The notes under the pieces are model-generated. The model saw only the letters and a list, made by a program, of their open reading frames with translations, had not been told where the DNA came from and made no database searches. Shown here piece by piece: positions 1-12,282 of a stretch of 64,000 nt of DNA. Position 1 is the stretch's first letter, and each line of letters starts with the position of its first letter. Source of the stretch: Lichenostomus cassidix (lineage: Eukaryota > Chordata > Aves > Passeriformes > Meliphagidae). The translations under genes and the position numbers were made by a program. The stretch spans positions 5,641,522 to 5,705,521 of the forward strand of contig CM039211.1 of NCBI GenBank assembly GCA_008360975.2. The letters are read 5' to 3'.

Positions 1-969
1 CATATTCACTTTTGAAAGTATTCTCCTCTGGATGACCTATAAATTGGCATTTGCAATATGTCTAGATGCTGGAGGAACTGCACTTCAAAATATCGGGAAA
101 ATTTTTGTTTGCCAGAGAAAACATTCCTGTGTAATGTGCTGAATTATCCTGGTGATTTCTGAACATCTCTTCCCTTTTCTTCTTTCTGCCTTTCTCTTTC
201 CTTTGCCATAAGCCAAGTTAATCTCTGATGTCACACTGTTTAGCCAATGGCTTAGTTATTTAGCATGCCTAATTTAGTCCCTGCTAAGCTCAGTTCCTGC
301 CAATATCCAGCTCTCCATGGGTTTCCTGTGCTGTCTTTGTTAAGGTAATTGCCAGGCTTGGCCACCTGTGAAAAGGATGACTTACAGATATGCCCAAATG
401 GCAGTGTGGAACTGGTTGAATTTGTTCATGGTCTGGTGTGTTCATGGCTGCTCTCCTCAGAACTGAAGAGTAAAAATATTTATTGAGAGCAAGAGCTTCA
501 GCTGACCAAAACAACCCCACAGGTCAGGACAGGGTTATTTGCTGAGAGGGGACCAAGGCCAGGTTAGCATAGGTAGATTGTTGCTGAGGTGGATTTGAAA
601 TAAGACAATTCTGAATATTAGCAGGAAGCAAAACCTCTCAGGGAGAAAAAACAATCCTTTCTTTCAGGTTAAGTTGATTTACCAGGTCAGCTCTCATCAC
701 AATGCTGAAGCCCTAGAGGACTCTAAGAGAAGATTTCTCACAGATTTGCAGCAGCAAATTAAGAGGTTTCTTCCTCCAACTCTCTCCTCTCTCCTCTTCC
801 AGATACCACCATGTTCAGAGCAAAATCAGTAAAGAATACTAGTACATCAATAATCATAGATGGCTTGGAAAGGGGAAAATTGTGGATTTTAACAGAGGAA
901 GTCTGTGGTGTACAGAGGATATAATTGCAATTGTTTTCAGATTGGTGAAATCTAGAGGCCAAGTAGATT
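1..969. other. No recognised feature
   Basis: AT-rich unique-looking DNA. I see no open frame with convincing protein character, no repeat tail and no RNA gene. Confidence 0.5.
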
Positions 970-990
970 TTTGTTGTTGTTGTTGTTGTG
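970..990 (+). repeat. (TTG)n microsatellite
   Basis: About seven consecutive TTG units are read directly from the sequence. Too short to say anything beyond simple repeat. Confidence 0.9.
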
Positions 991-2217
991 AGCTACAGTT
1001 CCATTCAGTTGAAAACAGCAAACAAAATATTTTGACATCTGCGTCCTTATCTCTCAGGGTAGCTATGTGGCATTTCTGGGAGCAGTTTTGGGAGGATGTG
1101 TTGAGACTGGCTGTGAAGGGAGTTTCAGGTGCAACGATTTAGGTGGAATGAGAATGTATTTCCTCCCCTCTCACAGGAGAAAGCTCAGAAGAGATTCTTC
1201 TTGTACAGTTTTACTCCACTTGAAAACTGTGCTTGCAGACCTGACTTTATGCTAAACTGATGCCAGCAGAAATTTGTGTACCCTGCCAGCTTCCAGAGGG
1301 ATGGATGTGCTACAACAGGATCAGCTGGTGTGAGGGACACGCTGTTGTACCTGGGGCAGGGAGAAAAACAGTGAGAAAGGAATCCATACCTTTGTTGGAA
1401 CCACATGAAATCACCACCTAGAGTCTCCCTGCACACTAACATCTCCTTTACAGTACAACACTTTGATACTTACTTCCCCTTTTTTTCTTACAATTGATTT
1501 TAGGCCAAATGGTGAGCCTTTTAAACCCTTTTTATGCAGAGAAATCAGCTGCCAATCACATAAGAAACTAATTCATTTAGGTTGAAATGAAATAGTCTTA
1601 ATCTGATTAAAGTCATAGTGATGTAGAGATTATTCCTAGGGCATTTACTTGATCAAGCTGAATTGGTGAAAGGTATTTGTGCACAACAGAACTCACTAAA
1701 ATGAACTCAGGAGTCCCTGGACCATTTTCTGTATCACTTCTAGGGGCTCTTAGCCTGACCCAGTATCTTGAGAATGTTTTTATTAGAGATCTTGTGGAGT
1801 TTAAACATCAAGTGTACCTAATCCATGAAGGACCTGAGTAGGATATGATGAGAACAGACTTTGTGTCATATTCACCACTAACACATGGTCAATAAGGGCA
1901 GTGGAGATAATCAAAATTGCTTGTTGAAGAGTACAGCTTATTTCTTCAGCATATTTTTATTTTTTTACTCCAGTGCTCACCTACTTATAACACGAGGAGA
2001 AAAGTTCTTTATGGCATTAAAATTTAAAGTATGGTAATACATAGGTACTTACAGAAAAAAATGATTGCCTAGGCTGGTGAGAAATGCAGCAGGTGAAACT
2101 ATATTCACCAGGTCCCCTATTTAGCTCTAATCCTGCTGGCTGATTCCTTAGAAATCCAGTGGAACCAGTCCCTCTGAGAGCTCTGGAGGCCTCAGCAGGG
2201 CTGTCAGGGATCCCCAG
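991..2217. other. No recognised feature
   Basis: AT-rich DNA without a supported gene or a repeat that I can match elsewhere in the window. Confidence 0.5.
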
Positions 2218-2275
2218 CATCCATCCATCCATCCATCCATCCATCCATCCATCCATCCATCCATCCATCCATCCA
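2218..2275 (+). repeat. (CATC)n tetranucleotide microsatellite
   Basis: Roughly fourteen uninterrupted CATC/ATCC units span 58 bp. On the minus strand this reads as repeated GATG, which gives an apparent Trp-Met-Asp-Gly repeat peptide in two frames; that peptide is a by-product of the microsatellite and not a gene. A pure array of this length is likely to be length-variable between individuals. Confidence 0.97.
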
Positions 2276-3751
2276 CTCTGTGTACACACCTCACTGTTAC
2301 AAACACTGCACTGAGTGTGAGATGTTGTTTCTTTCCAGAAATCTTCTTGTCATCTCCACACATATCCCATAAACCTGATTCATGACAGTTTCATCCATTT
2401 GCCCCCAAGGCAGCCCATGTGAGGGAATATTCCTATCCAGAACATGGATATGTTGGACTGAAGTCATTAGCTCTTGATCTGAGAGCAGGAATTTATAGAT
2501 TTGTATGTGTATGCTTGATTAAGTAATGCTGTGGGAAATGCAGGCATGAGTCACTCAGATCATGCCACTTGTGAGAAGGAAAATGAGGAAAAATGTATGA
2601 CATATTTTTAATGTTCCAAGAAGGGTTAATTTGAATGGACCTTGTTAAATTCGGTGGGCTATGCTTTTATTTCTTTTTTAAAATTTTTTCTTTTCCTTTT
2701 TTCTTTTCTTTCCTTTCTCCGTCCAAAAAAAAGGCTTTTTTTCACCACAAGTCTTGATTTCTCCAGGATTATATTTGGATGCTTCACAAACTACAGTGTT
2801 TTCTGTACTTCAATTGTTTTCCATAACATTCCAAAAACATCCTGAGTTGTTTGAGTGCAACTCTTGAAAACTACAGCTATTTAAAGATTAGGTGTTTTCG
2901 GAAAATAATTCAGTAGTTGCTGGAGGCTATGTGTTTTTGAAGGTCTGCCTCTTCATTTTCCCAGCCTATTGTTTGGAGCAATTCTGCTGTCTTCCTACAT
3001 GCAGTATGAATTTTGGACTTTGACTGTGCTTGGGATGGAATTTTAACTTCATGAATATTATGTACCTGATGTGATGCCTTCCAGGTACTGCTACTACAAC
3101 CAAAATCCTGCTGTGTGTGGCACTGTTTAGACAGAAGGAAGCAGCTGTAAACAAAGAACACATAAAGGATTTTTGATATTGTGTGTTAGAATTAACACAG
3201 CATGTGCCTGACAATGTGAACTTTGAGCAGGTTTCATTCCCTTTAGTAAAGACAAAAAGTTCTGTAAGTTTCCAGGAGCATTTAGTATTTTGCTGAGTGT
3301 AAGCAAGTATCTAAATTTCTGTGGCATTGACTTGCTTCTGAGAATGTGATGGCTCAATTCAAAGTATCAGAATGTGTAATTCTGCAAAGGTGCTGTGAAT
3401 TTCAAATCAGAGTATTCATGGAGAGATATCAGACATAAAGAAGAATGGACATGTCCACAAATAAAATGATAAACCTTACTTAAAGATTTCAACAAGTAAA
3501 AAGATGGAATTTTTGTTCCTCATTAAAAAAACCCCAAATCTGTTAGTTTCTCTCTGAGTTTGGTCTTTCCTTCCTTTTAGAGCCAGAATAAGGGACAACC
3601 CTTGCTACTAATCCCTGTTCAGAAATCAGGAATACAACTTTAACTTGGAAAAGTGTCTCAAGGGAGATCACACTCCAGGTCTTGAATGTTAGTCAATACT
3701 AGTAACTGGTTTTGAGGTGGTTTTACTGAAGCACACTGATTGTTTCCACAG
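2276..3751. other. No recognised feature; T-rich patch
   Basis: A T/C-rich stretch lies at about 2663-2733 (runs of T broken by C). The remainder is unique-looking AT-rich sequence with no supported gene. Confidence 0.5.
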
Positions 3752-3835
3752 CTTTACAGAACATAAGAGGAACAGGCTGATCCTGCTGTTGAAGGGATGG
3801 GAATGGAGTTATCTCAAGAATTTGCACCCTGGCAG
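3752..3835 (+). other. Weak exon-like segment, 84 nt
   Basis: A pyrimidine-containing acceptor (TTTCCACAG) precedes the segment and a GTAGAC donor follows it. One frame is open throughout (one base to complete a codon, 27 codons, two bases left over) and starts FTEHKRNRLILLL. The following donor is only fair. No neighbouring segment with a matching phase was found, and I do not recognise the peptide. It could easily be chance. Confidence 0.15.
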
Positions 3836-4936
3836 GTAGACACATTCATCTGCTTCCTGCTCCCTGAATCCACGCTGTTAGAGATGCAGGTTCTCTGCAC
3901 TGGTTTAATCTGGAATCACATCCATTTTCTTCCCAGGGTCTGGTGTGGGCTGTTTTGGATTTGTGCTGAACACCGTGCTGAAAACAAAGGGATGTTTTTG
4001 TTATTGCAGAGCAGTGTTTACACAGAGCCAAGGCTGCTCCTCGTGTTGTCCCTCCAAGCCAGGAGGCTGGGGATGGACAAGGAGCTGGGGGGGACACAGC
4101 TGGGACAGCTGATCCCTGCTGAACAAAGAGATATTCCTGGTGGCATCATGGAGAGCTGTGGAGAGGAGGAGGAAAGGGGGTTTATGTTCAGAGAGGCTGC
4201 ATTTTCCAAGTCACTGTCACCAGAAACCTGCTTTCCTGGGGATGAATGAATATCTATCTGGCCACAGCAAGTAGTGAATGGATCCCTTGCCTTTGCTTTT
4301 GCACACAGCTTTTGCTTTACTTATTTAACTGGTTTTATCTCAGCCAGTGAGTTTTCTCACTTTCACCCTTCCAATTCTCTCCCCCCTCCCACTGGCATGG
4401 AGAGTGAGTAGGTTGGGGCTGAGTTGTCTTGAGGGTGAAATCAGATAACCTCTGAACTCCTCAGGCAGTGCCAAGCTTCATAAATCTCTTCTGGGTCTCC
4501 TTAAAGAGATGCTTGGAAAGGCTCCAGGCCACAGTGGAAAAATCTTTCTTTCCTCAGGTATCCAAAGAGAATTGTAGTATTGCTGCATCTGGATTGCTGC
4601 ATCTGGAGCTCTCTCTCCACAGGAGGCCATGGACTGGGATGAGGAGCTCGAAGACTTGGACTCTGTGGAAAGCAATTTATTTTATTTTGCATCTTTTATA
4701 ATCTCTTTCTGAAAATAGACTTGATTCCCTTACACTCCTTTATGATGCTTTGTTAGACTAGTCTGGGTATCATGAAATACTAAAGTGTTTTGCTTCCAGG
4801 ATGTTCAACACATTCAAATTTTATTATTTTCATTTGAGAGGTGAGGCATAATTGGATCAAAACTGGAGAGTATTAAAAACAGGTTCTTGGTCAATCAAGG
4901 TTATGAACCAAAAAGTGAGGCAACATCAACCAGTTC
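3836..4936. other. No recognised feature
   Basis: An open frame runs through 3797-4249 on the + strand, but its composition is not protein-like and it has no splice or promoter context. Nothing else is recognised. Confidence 0.45.
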
Positions 4937-5011
4937 ACAAAACAAACAAACAAACACACAAACCAAACCAAACAAAACCAAACCAAACCACACCAAACCA
5001 CAAAACCCCCA
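4937..5011 (+). repeat. A/C-rich low-complexity tract (AAAC/AACCA)
   Basis: Starts as repeats of AAAC and grades into AACCA-type units over about 75 bp. It is a degenerate simple repeat, possibly the remains of an expanded A-rich tail, but no element can be recognised next to it. Confidence 0.85.
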
Positions 5012-5398
5012 CAAAAATGAAAACCCAATATAAATTTGACATTTTTTTCCTGTTGGATCCATTTGTCTTACAATTGGATGAGAACCTGTAGTGCTGACCT
5101 CTGCAGCAAATGCAAGTGACTCTGCATTTATCTTTATGTAACACTGCTACTATTCCTAATTTTGGAAAGTCAGCTAGTGATTGCACAGGGTTTATACAAA
5201 AATGATGACCTTCTGATTAAAACCAGAATAACTTATATACATTTAGAGGGAATAAATTAACATTCTGACAGTTCATAACCCATATCTGACAGTGCAAGCT
5301 TCACTGTTACCTAAATAATGTGTGACCCCTGAGCTATACTATGTAACGACTCAAATCTGGGTAAAACACTAGATAGCAATATTGGAGCAAAGTTGTGT

Positions 5399-5516
5399 AA
5401 AAAAACAAAAAAAACCCCAAACCCCCAAAGAAACAACAACAAGTAATCACATGAACAAATGCCTCAATAACAACAAAAAAACCAGCCAGCAAAAAACCTG
5501 CAAAACAAAACAAACC
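5399..5516 (+). repeat. A/C-rich low-complexity tract
   Basis: A second adenine-rich region with scattered C, including AACAACAAC and AAAACAAAACAAA runs, 390 bp after the first. Low-complexity sequence without a recognisable parent element. Confidence 0.7.
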
Positions 5517-8151
5517 TTCAAGAAGAATTGCTAACACATGAATTTCTGACATTCTTTATTACAGGACTAGATGCTCCCATGCAGTTATCAGTAGGTAGGA
5601 ACATATTCAAGGATACATCACATTGCACTTTATGGAATTGGAAAAGGATGACTGCCAAACATTTCCAAGATATAATTTCAGTTAAAATAAAAAAAAAAAC
5701 CAAACATTTTGTGTGCAGCTTTCACAACAGTAACGTTGTTTTTTCAGAGTTCTTTAGATATGCTCCAGCTATGAGCATTGCCACAAAGACAAGGGGTGCA
5801 AAAGAGAAAGAAGCCAACCTGGAGAAGGGTTTTTGTGTTCAGTCATAGGCTCTGTCCTAGCAAACACATGCTGGAGATGGGCATACAGGAGGATATCACT
5901 GTTCTTTGTCCCATAACTTCTTTTACTTTAGTAGTATAATTTAGTCTCGGGGATATTACATGTATGCATGCAGATAGGAACAATATAGGGCAAGCACAGC
6001 TGACCCTTTTTGACAGCGAGTGATAACACAGAAGCTGACTGAGAGGAGTTTCTGTTTAAGCAGTCAGCAGCCTCTTAAAACAGCAAAGTTAACATTTCTG
6101 TGCTCAGCTAGGATAGCTCCCGTTAGAAGCTGAAAGTGGAACATAACATAATCCATTATGGATGGATGTTTGAGAAAAGAGTTGTCCTCAGCACAGATAT
6201 ACTTTTTACTGAGCAATCATAGGAGGCTGCTGCATCCAGAGGGATGACTGACTTTGCAGAAGACAGGCACTGAGCCTGTGGCAGCATAGCAGAAATATTA
6301 ACTGGAAGGCATCACATTAACCTTGTTTTTTTGAAGGGCATAAAAGATAAGGTCAAACAGCAAAGAATGACAAGTGAGAGATCAGAAATGAGCAAAGGTT
6401 CAAACAATGGAATGAAAGACAACTTCAGTTTGCAATGAAACACTCTTTTTCAAAGAAAACCAAAATGAAACAGAAGTCAGACCTGCCAGTCTGTAAACTC
6501 AGAAGTTTATTCCTTGAAAGACAAACTCCCTATGGATGAGAGATGCTGACCCACTCCCACCATGGGTTGTAGGACCCACAGGTATGCTCTGTTCCTGCTA
6601 GAACCACACCTCAGAACTCATATGGTTATATTCTCTCTCTCTCTCTGACCTTAAATACACTGTGCCATGCAAAGAGCTTACAGAAGGCTCTGAGGAAAAT
6701 AAATGAGAAATAAAAGGAATTTTGTCAAACTTTTCCATATTGCCAATTTGGCTGCAATTTCAAATAGGAGAGAAAGCAGAGGTAGAAATACCATTCTCTT
6801 TTCTGCCACAAGCCTTATTTTTTGTGTCCCCAATCCTGATCCTGGTGTTAGATGTGGGGTGGGGGACAAGGCTGCTGTTCTTAGTAGTGGATGTTTTTGA
6901 TCTCAGACAAAGTAACAGAAATAGCCTAAAGCTGACAGTTTATTGACCAATAAGAGACACATTATGGATTGTCTAGAGATGGTCATCCCCTTAATGCAGG
7001 AGCCAGCAGAATCTTGGCTGCTTTATTTTTGAAGATCTACACCCTTTCCTCAAGAGGAAAGGGAGCTGCTGTTGCAGGCAGCCATTTGGGAATGCAGTGG
7101 GTATTTACTCTGAAGCAAGACTGTTGTCCAGAACATTACAAAATTAGTGTGTTTTAAGGCAAGTTATGGGATCTGTTCCAAAAGATCAATAAATCATTTC
7201 AACAGAAAGGTTAGACTAATCTCATTTTGGGTGCTTAGTGTTGTGTTGACTGAGAGCACAGATTTCAGCTGTTTATCTAAGCAGGATATAAATAGGTGTT
7301 AAATCACACACGAATCTTTTTAGGATGAAAAAGCTTTAGTATAGAGGAAGAAAATTTAAACCCTGGGTATGTGATCTTCCTTGAACTGCAGGAACTCATG
7401 CACTCCATGCTGAAGCACAGCAGTCAAACTCTTCCCTCCTACCTTTTTATCTCTGTATCAATCCTGTTGCCACAAAGAGATCTGCAGCTTAATGAGTGTC
7501 TGTCTACCAGGGGTGCTGCTTGCAGAGTGTGAGAGTTAAGGTTGCAGGCAAGGAAAACAAGCCTTACATAAAAATATTGACTTGTCTCCTAGATACTCTC
7601 TAGGTGTACTGAACTAGTCATGAGCAAGCAACTTTCACATAAGCTAAGAAAATAACTTATATTTGGCTCTTCTGACTATTCCTGATACTCTACAGAGAAG
7701 GAGCATGATTAAGATTTTGCATTATCAAGTCCAAATGCTGTTAGTTGATGTTTTCAGGTCACCTTCTTCTTCCTCCTCCTCCTCCAAAGGTGTGAAAGGC
7801 ATTGTATTCAGTTTACTGCTGACGAATTTATTTAATTGATCAAACTAGACCTAGGCAGTGGGGATGGGGGTGGTGGGACAGAAATTATTTCTTATGCCAA
7901 ATTTGGAAAACTTTCCATTAGCAAGCAAAGAGTGTCAACCACTTCATTACCCATGTACAACCCACATACAGGCAGATCTAAGAACTGAAATTACTGCCTG
8001 TTCTACTTAAGCTTGAACCACGAGCTTTGAACTTCAAGATCGTTTGAAAACCTTGCATGGTTTCTTGCCTGGGAAATTGGTGAAGCTGGGAGAAAATTTC
8101 TCTTATGCTCTTCCCAACTTGTTTAATTTTCACCTGGGAATTCTGGTGGGC
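5517..8151. other. No recognised gene; two short simple repeats
   Basis: Contains a short (CT)n run near 6632-6648 and a pyrimidine CTT/CCT run at 7762-7785. Otherwise unique-looking AT-rich DNA. Open frames of 60-106 codons occur (for example 5528-5848) but have no supporting context. Confidence 0.45.
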
Positions 8152-8600
8152 TCCTGTGGAGAAATGCTGAAAGGAAAAGCTCAGCAAGGCAAAAGTGTCT
8201 GTGCTGGGAGTAGTTCAGAAAACAAACTGCAGCCCCAGGAGCAGGGACACTGAGGGAGCTTGGTGCTGCTCTGAGAGAGTCAGGAAACAAAGCATGGAGC
8301 AGCAAGGAGGTGTTGTGGTCATGCTCTGCTTAATACAATGGAACCAAAGGGAACTGAGCCAAAAAAGGGCCCAACTTGTGCCTGGAAGCTGAACTTTGCT
8401 TTATTAACTTGAAAATACACATTGCTTTTCCAACCCTGCAGCATTTGCTACCCTGTCATGTGTTAATGAAGAAAAACCTGCACATGTTTCACAGATGTGG
8501 CCAAAGTCACTCAGTCAAACTCTGCCTGATGAGGAAATGGCATTAGCTAGAACTTTATCTTTTATGACTCTTTGCTATGATTTGTTCCTCTGACTGCATC
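8152..8600 (-). repeat. Interspersed repeat family A, copy 1
   Basis: The reverse complement aligns by eye with 12283-12850 and 49925-50510. Shared landmarks in order are a GAGTGACTTT block, GCATGTGCAGGTTTT, AAAGCAAAGTTCAGC, GTTGGGCCCTT, CTTTGTTTCCTG, CTCTCTCAG, CTCCCTCAGTGT and a final TTTCAGCATTTC. This copy is the most diverged of the three. The family is dispersed and several hundred bases long. It has no CR1 tail, and its type (old LTR or other) cannot be settled from three copies. Confidence 0.75.
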
Positions 8601-8814
8601 AGAGCACACCCAGGTGAAAGTAAGCTTAATCAAGGATGAAGTCAAGCTTAGTGAACAGAGCTTAGTTAGTAATTTGCCTTACTATATTTAGTGCTAACAC
8701 AGTAAATGCATTTAACAACAGCAATTCTGAACCTGCATAATCTGTTGCTTCAATAAACCACACTACTCATGAATCAGCAATTGTGCAAGTCCTTACTGAA
8801 TGAAACCAGACTTA

Positions 8815-8930
8815 CAGTGCCAAATTGGTCGTAATCAGAAACGAAGCCCAGCCGTACCCAGCCACTCTGATCTCTGAGTACCAGCTGGAATGCAATTGGG
8901 TTTATTTTCTGCCAAATTTCATCCTCTAAT
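8815..8930 (+). repeat. Repeat family C fragment
   Basis: Matches 18450-18565 in the same orientation. Shared blocks include AAACGAAGCCCAGC, CTCTGAG, CAGCTGGA and CTGCCAAATTTC. It is a short 3' fragment of the LTR-like element annotated at 17660-18575 and sits directly before a decayed coding-like sequence. Confidence 0.65.
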
Positions 8931-8969
8931 GCAACAGAAAAAAAAAAGTGTAGTCAGCAGAATTGCCAT

Positions 8970-9870
8970 GGATGAACTGCTGCAAAAATATAACAGTGCA
9001 TAATGCTGAGAGGGAATAGAATGGGCCCAAAAATTTTGGGAAAATGAACATAAAGTGGTAGAGTAGATAAAAATGTAGAAGTGTGCAAAAAGTTAAAAAA
9101 TATAAAGACAAAAGATGTATTTGTGCAGTATTAGAGGCTCACTTATCTTGCACACAAAAGCAAATCAAAGGGTACTGTCTCACCCCAAAAATTCCAGATT
9201 TAGAACACACTGCTTTGAAATCCAAAAATGAAGTATTGAAAATATTATTGGCTTTTGAAAGAGAGTACTAAGAAAAGCTCGGTACAAGAGTAGATCTCTT
9301 CATGACTGAAAACCAAAACCTAAACACAGGGAATGAAGAACTTAAAATGGTATTGTCTGCAGCTGAAAACTGACAAAAACAGCTGCAGGAAAAATGAAGC
9401 CTTTTACTGAACCTGTTGCCATTCTTGGTTTTGGCTAAAGAAACCAAAATGTGGAAAATTGTGCAGACCCCAAAATATGGTATGGAGACATCTGGCACAG
9501 CGATGATAATGATGAGATGGAGGAATGTTCTGCTTGCCCCAATACACATAATTTCCATCTTGATGAGGCTGAAGCAAGCTTTTGTAAACTCCCTTGTTGG
9601 CACAAGGGCACAGGTGCAGTAATTACTGATGAAGCAGCAGAAAATCTAAATATAAAGTCTGGTCCCCAAAAAGTGAAAACTGCAGGAAGTGGTAGAATTG
9701 TGAAAGAATGCCTCACTGCAAACATGTCTTTATGGGTCCCTAGTGATCAGAAACTAACCTGTGCTGAAATATTGGTTGGTGCCACTAAAACCTGTGTTTT
9801 AGGGTATGATTTGTTGTGTGACAAAATATGGAAACTCTCCAATGGGTCAGGCTGGAGTTTTGCTGGATGA
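8970..9870 (+). pseudogene. Decayed intronless coding-like sequence, coiled-coil then Cys/His-containing region
   Basis: Two neighbouring stretches read like protein but are broken by stops and frame changes. From 9083 one frame is open for 62 codons to a TAA at 9269, then continues in the same frame as LGTRVDLFMTENQNL and further coiled-coil-like residues to a second stop near 9370. Just upstream, broken pieces such as EGIEWAQKFWENEH fit the same coiled-coil style. After a frame change around 9400, a 139-codon stretch is open to 9870 and contains an acidic DDNDEMEECSACP segment followed by a Cys/His-containing part. I see no splice signals inside, which suggests a processed pseudogene or an old gene remnant. 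A GTAAGA donor-like site lies at 9911. I do not recognise the parent gene. The pattern could partly be chance, but the length and composition argue against that. Confidence 0.4.
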
Positions 9871-10306
9871 GGTGGAGGAGGGACAACATCTTTGTATCCT
9901 GAGCAACTGAGGTAAGATATGGGATCTCACTTAATTAATGATTCCACTTAATTTCATCAAATGCAAGTCACATACTAACTTGAACATTTATTATACCAGC
10001 TTGCTGTCAAGAATACATGCACCCTCAGTGCATTTGCAAAACAGTCCTTAACTCTGACAACCTTCTGACTTTTCCCTGGGCATCTGCTTGCAAAGTCAAG
10101 CATTTGACCAAGAAAGAAGTGGAATTTTAGTTTTGCTTTATTCCAGTGAAGAGCTTCAGTCTCATACACACCAGGAAGAAGGATATTGGTGTTTTGCAGA
10201 TGTTGCATAATCCACTATCAAATGACTCACAGATCCAGTTAGCCTCAAACTGATTTATTCCAGGCACTCAGTCATGTTTCCAGAAGGGTTAATACAAAAT
10301 ACTCGT
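9871..10306. other. No recognised feature
   Basis: Unique-looking DNA between two decayed coding-like pieces on opposite strands. No tail or target-site duplication could be identified. Confidence 0.4.
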
Positions 10307-10593
10307 TCAGACTCTCATCACTTCTTGATATGCCTCTGGTGTTACTTGCAGGGTATCAAAACTGACATCTGCTTTCTGGCTCACGTCTGCCTCTGGATCT
10401 ACATCCATGCTAATTCTTGCAGCTGATTTGGTGGTCTTTGCTTGTTCTCAACAGGCTCTCCAGTACTTTGCATCACATCAGTTTCAGAAACCTTTGCTTC
10501 CATGGCTGGCAGAAGCTGTGACCTTCTCTGCATCAAAGGCAAGGATACAAAAAAGTGGAATATTAATAGACATAAGTGGTCAGAACGATTCAC
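10307..10593 (-). pseudogene. Decayed coding-like piece on the minus strand
   Basis: On the minus strand, 46 codons are open before a TGA at 10307-10309. They include ARISMDVDPEADVSQKADVS and then TLQVTPEAYQEVM, a composition that looks like a soluble acidic protein tail. Upstream of an in-frame stop near 10448 a second frame reads METKVSET-like sequence (AMEAKVSETDVMQSTGEPVE), so a frameshift would join the two. The orientation is opposite to the coding-like piece at 8970-9870. Parent gene not recognised; chance remains possible. Confidence 0.3.
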
Positions 10594-12282
10594 AGTTCTG
10601 TACAGTTTCTTGGTCCATTATATCTTGTTCTTTGGATAGCATTTCAGAAGTGCATAATTCTACCCATCAGGTTTCCATCAATGTCTGGTGTGAAATGAAT
10701 GTGATCTATTGCATTAGCTTTCTATTAAAATGTACTGCAAGAGATCAATTCATGGAGCAGTAATATTTGCCCAGGGTAGTATATTTGGTCATGAAAAGGC
10801 ACACAGACTTAATGGAAGAATGGAAGCTGAAATCAACAAGATAAATTGTAAATATTTGTGCATCCTTCTACGTTACTTGCTGCTTGTTAGTGCAGGCTGT
10901 TCAGCACAAGCACTGTTTTCTGAAGTTTGGGTTTCACTGAGCTGCAGTTCCAGGTGGGATGATGCTTTGCTGGATCTCTCTAGCAGCAGGTCACTCATGC
11001 TGCCTATTATTCTCTGGAAAGAATACTCAACCACCATCAGCCCAAGAGATTCAGTGTCACAGCAGCATTCTTGGAGAATTTGATGAAAATCTGTGCAGTT
11101 AGAGTCACCTTACCTCTTCTGATAACTATACCTCTTTGTTCTCAGTCTGATTGTCTGTTGTGTGTCTCAATCTTCTGCCTAAAGTTAGATAGTGTGTTAA
11201 TGGAAGCAATAACTCCCAAAGAGAGACAGAAAATTTGTTTTCCTTTTGATAGCTCTGACACTTATTGGAAGCATGCTGTATTTAAAAAAAAGAAAAAAAG
11301 GGGGATTTTGTAGCCTGGTTTCTGCTCTTCTCTACCCAGAACTGAATTAATCTTGAGACTACCTTCTCTGTTCTAAGAACTTTGAGACAAATTAAATCAG
11401 GCCGTGTGGCTGATTGATTCAGGCAAGATTAACAGAATTTATATTGCCCAGTAGAGAGAGATATTGATTGTTGTATGTTTCTCCAGAAACTTACGGTTAA
11501 CAAGGAGAGGAGTGAAAGACCATCTCCTGTGAAATTATTTTTCAAAGATAAGTGGTACTTTTAAAAAGTTTGTTGAAAGATAAAAACTGATGCAGCAGAT
11601 CACTGATACATTCACCATTTTTTAATCAGGAATGTCCACTTCAGAAAAATTTGCCTCCTGCTCAGCAGAGAACACAGGGAAGTCAGGGAAGGGGTAACCA
11701 GAGTTTCTAAACTTGTTGCCATTGGAAGTTCACTCTCTAAGCTGTTTGTGTTGTCTTTACTACAGTATCTTCAAAGTCACTGAAGGAGGGTGGAGTGAGG
11801 CAGTAAATGCCCTCTCTGTGTTCTCACATGGTCCTCAGAAGAGGAGCAGAACCTGCAAACTCTGTGGCAGAACATTTTAAGATGGATCTTCAGCCTGAGA
11901 TGTTTCCAGAAGGAATCTGTCTCTTGCAGCTGGTGGGAAGAAATTAACGTGACCCAGAGCAAGGGGCTCTGCTGTGTGTGGTGTAAGGTGTGATGAGACT
12001 GTGTCATGAAAAATTTAGGAAAGGGAGACTCAGTTGTTTTCCAGGTTATCCATAGATTACCAGCCCCTGGGCTGACTAGACCATCCCCTTCTTATTCTAC
12101 ACATTTTCTGTCTCCCAAGTCCTTGCAGAACCTTCATGATTCACAATGTTATAGAATAACCCATCCAGCACAATAAATCTGCTCATTTTCAGTGTGAACT
12201 TTCACAACCACAGACTTGGAGTGGTTTACACTAACTCTGGGAGCACTGATGATCACAGGCTCACAAAGAGTGCAGTTTTTTG
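10594..12282. other. No recognised feature
   Basis: Open frames of up to 118 codons on the + strand lack splice or homology support. No repeat was matched. Confidence 0.45.

Noticed and set aside
2017..2363. Minus-strand open frames with repeated Trp-Met-Asp-Gly
   Set aside because: They are direct translations of the (CATC)n microsatellite in two frames.
3797..4249. 150-codon plus-strand open frame
   Set aside because: Composition is not protein-like and it has no promoter, splice or homology support.
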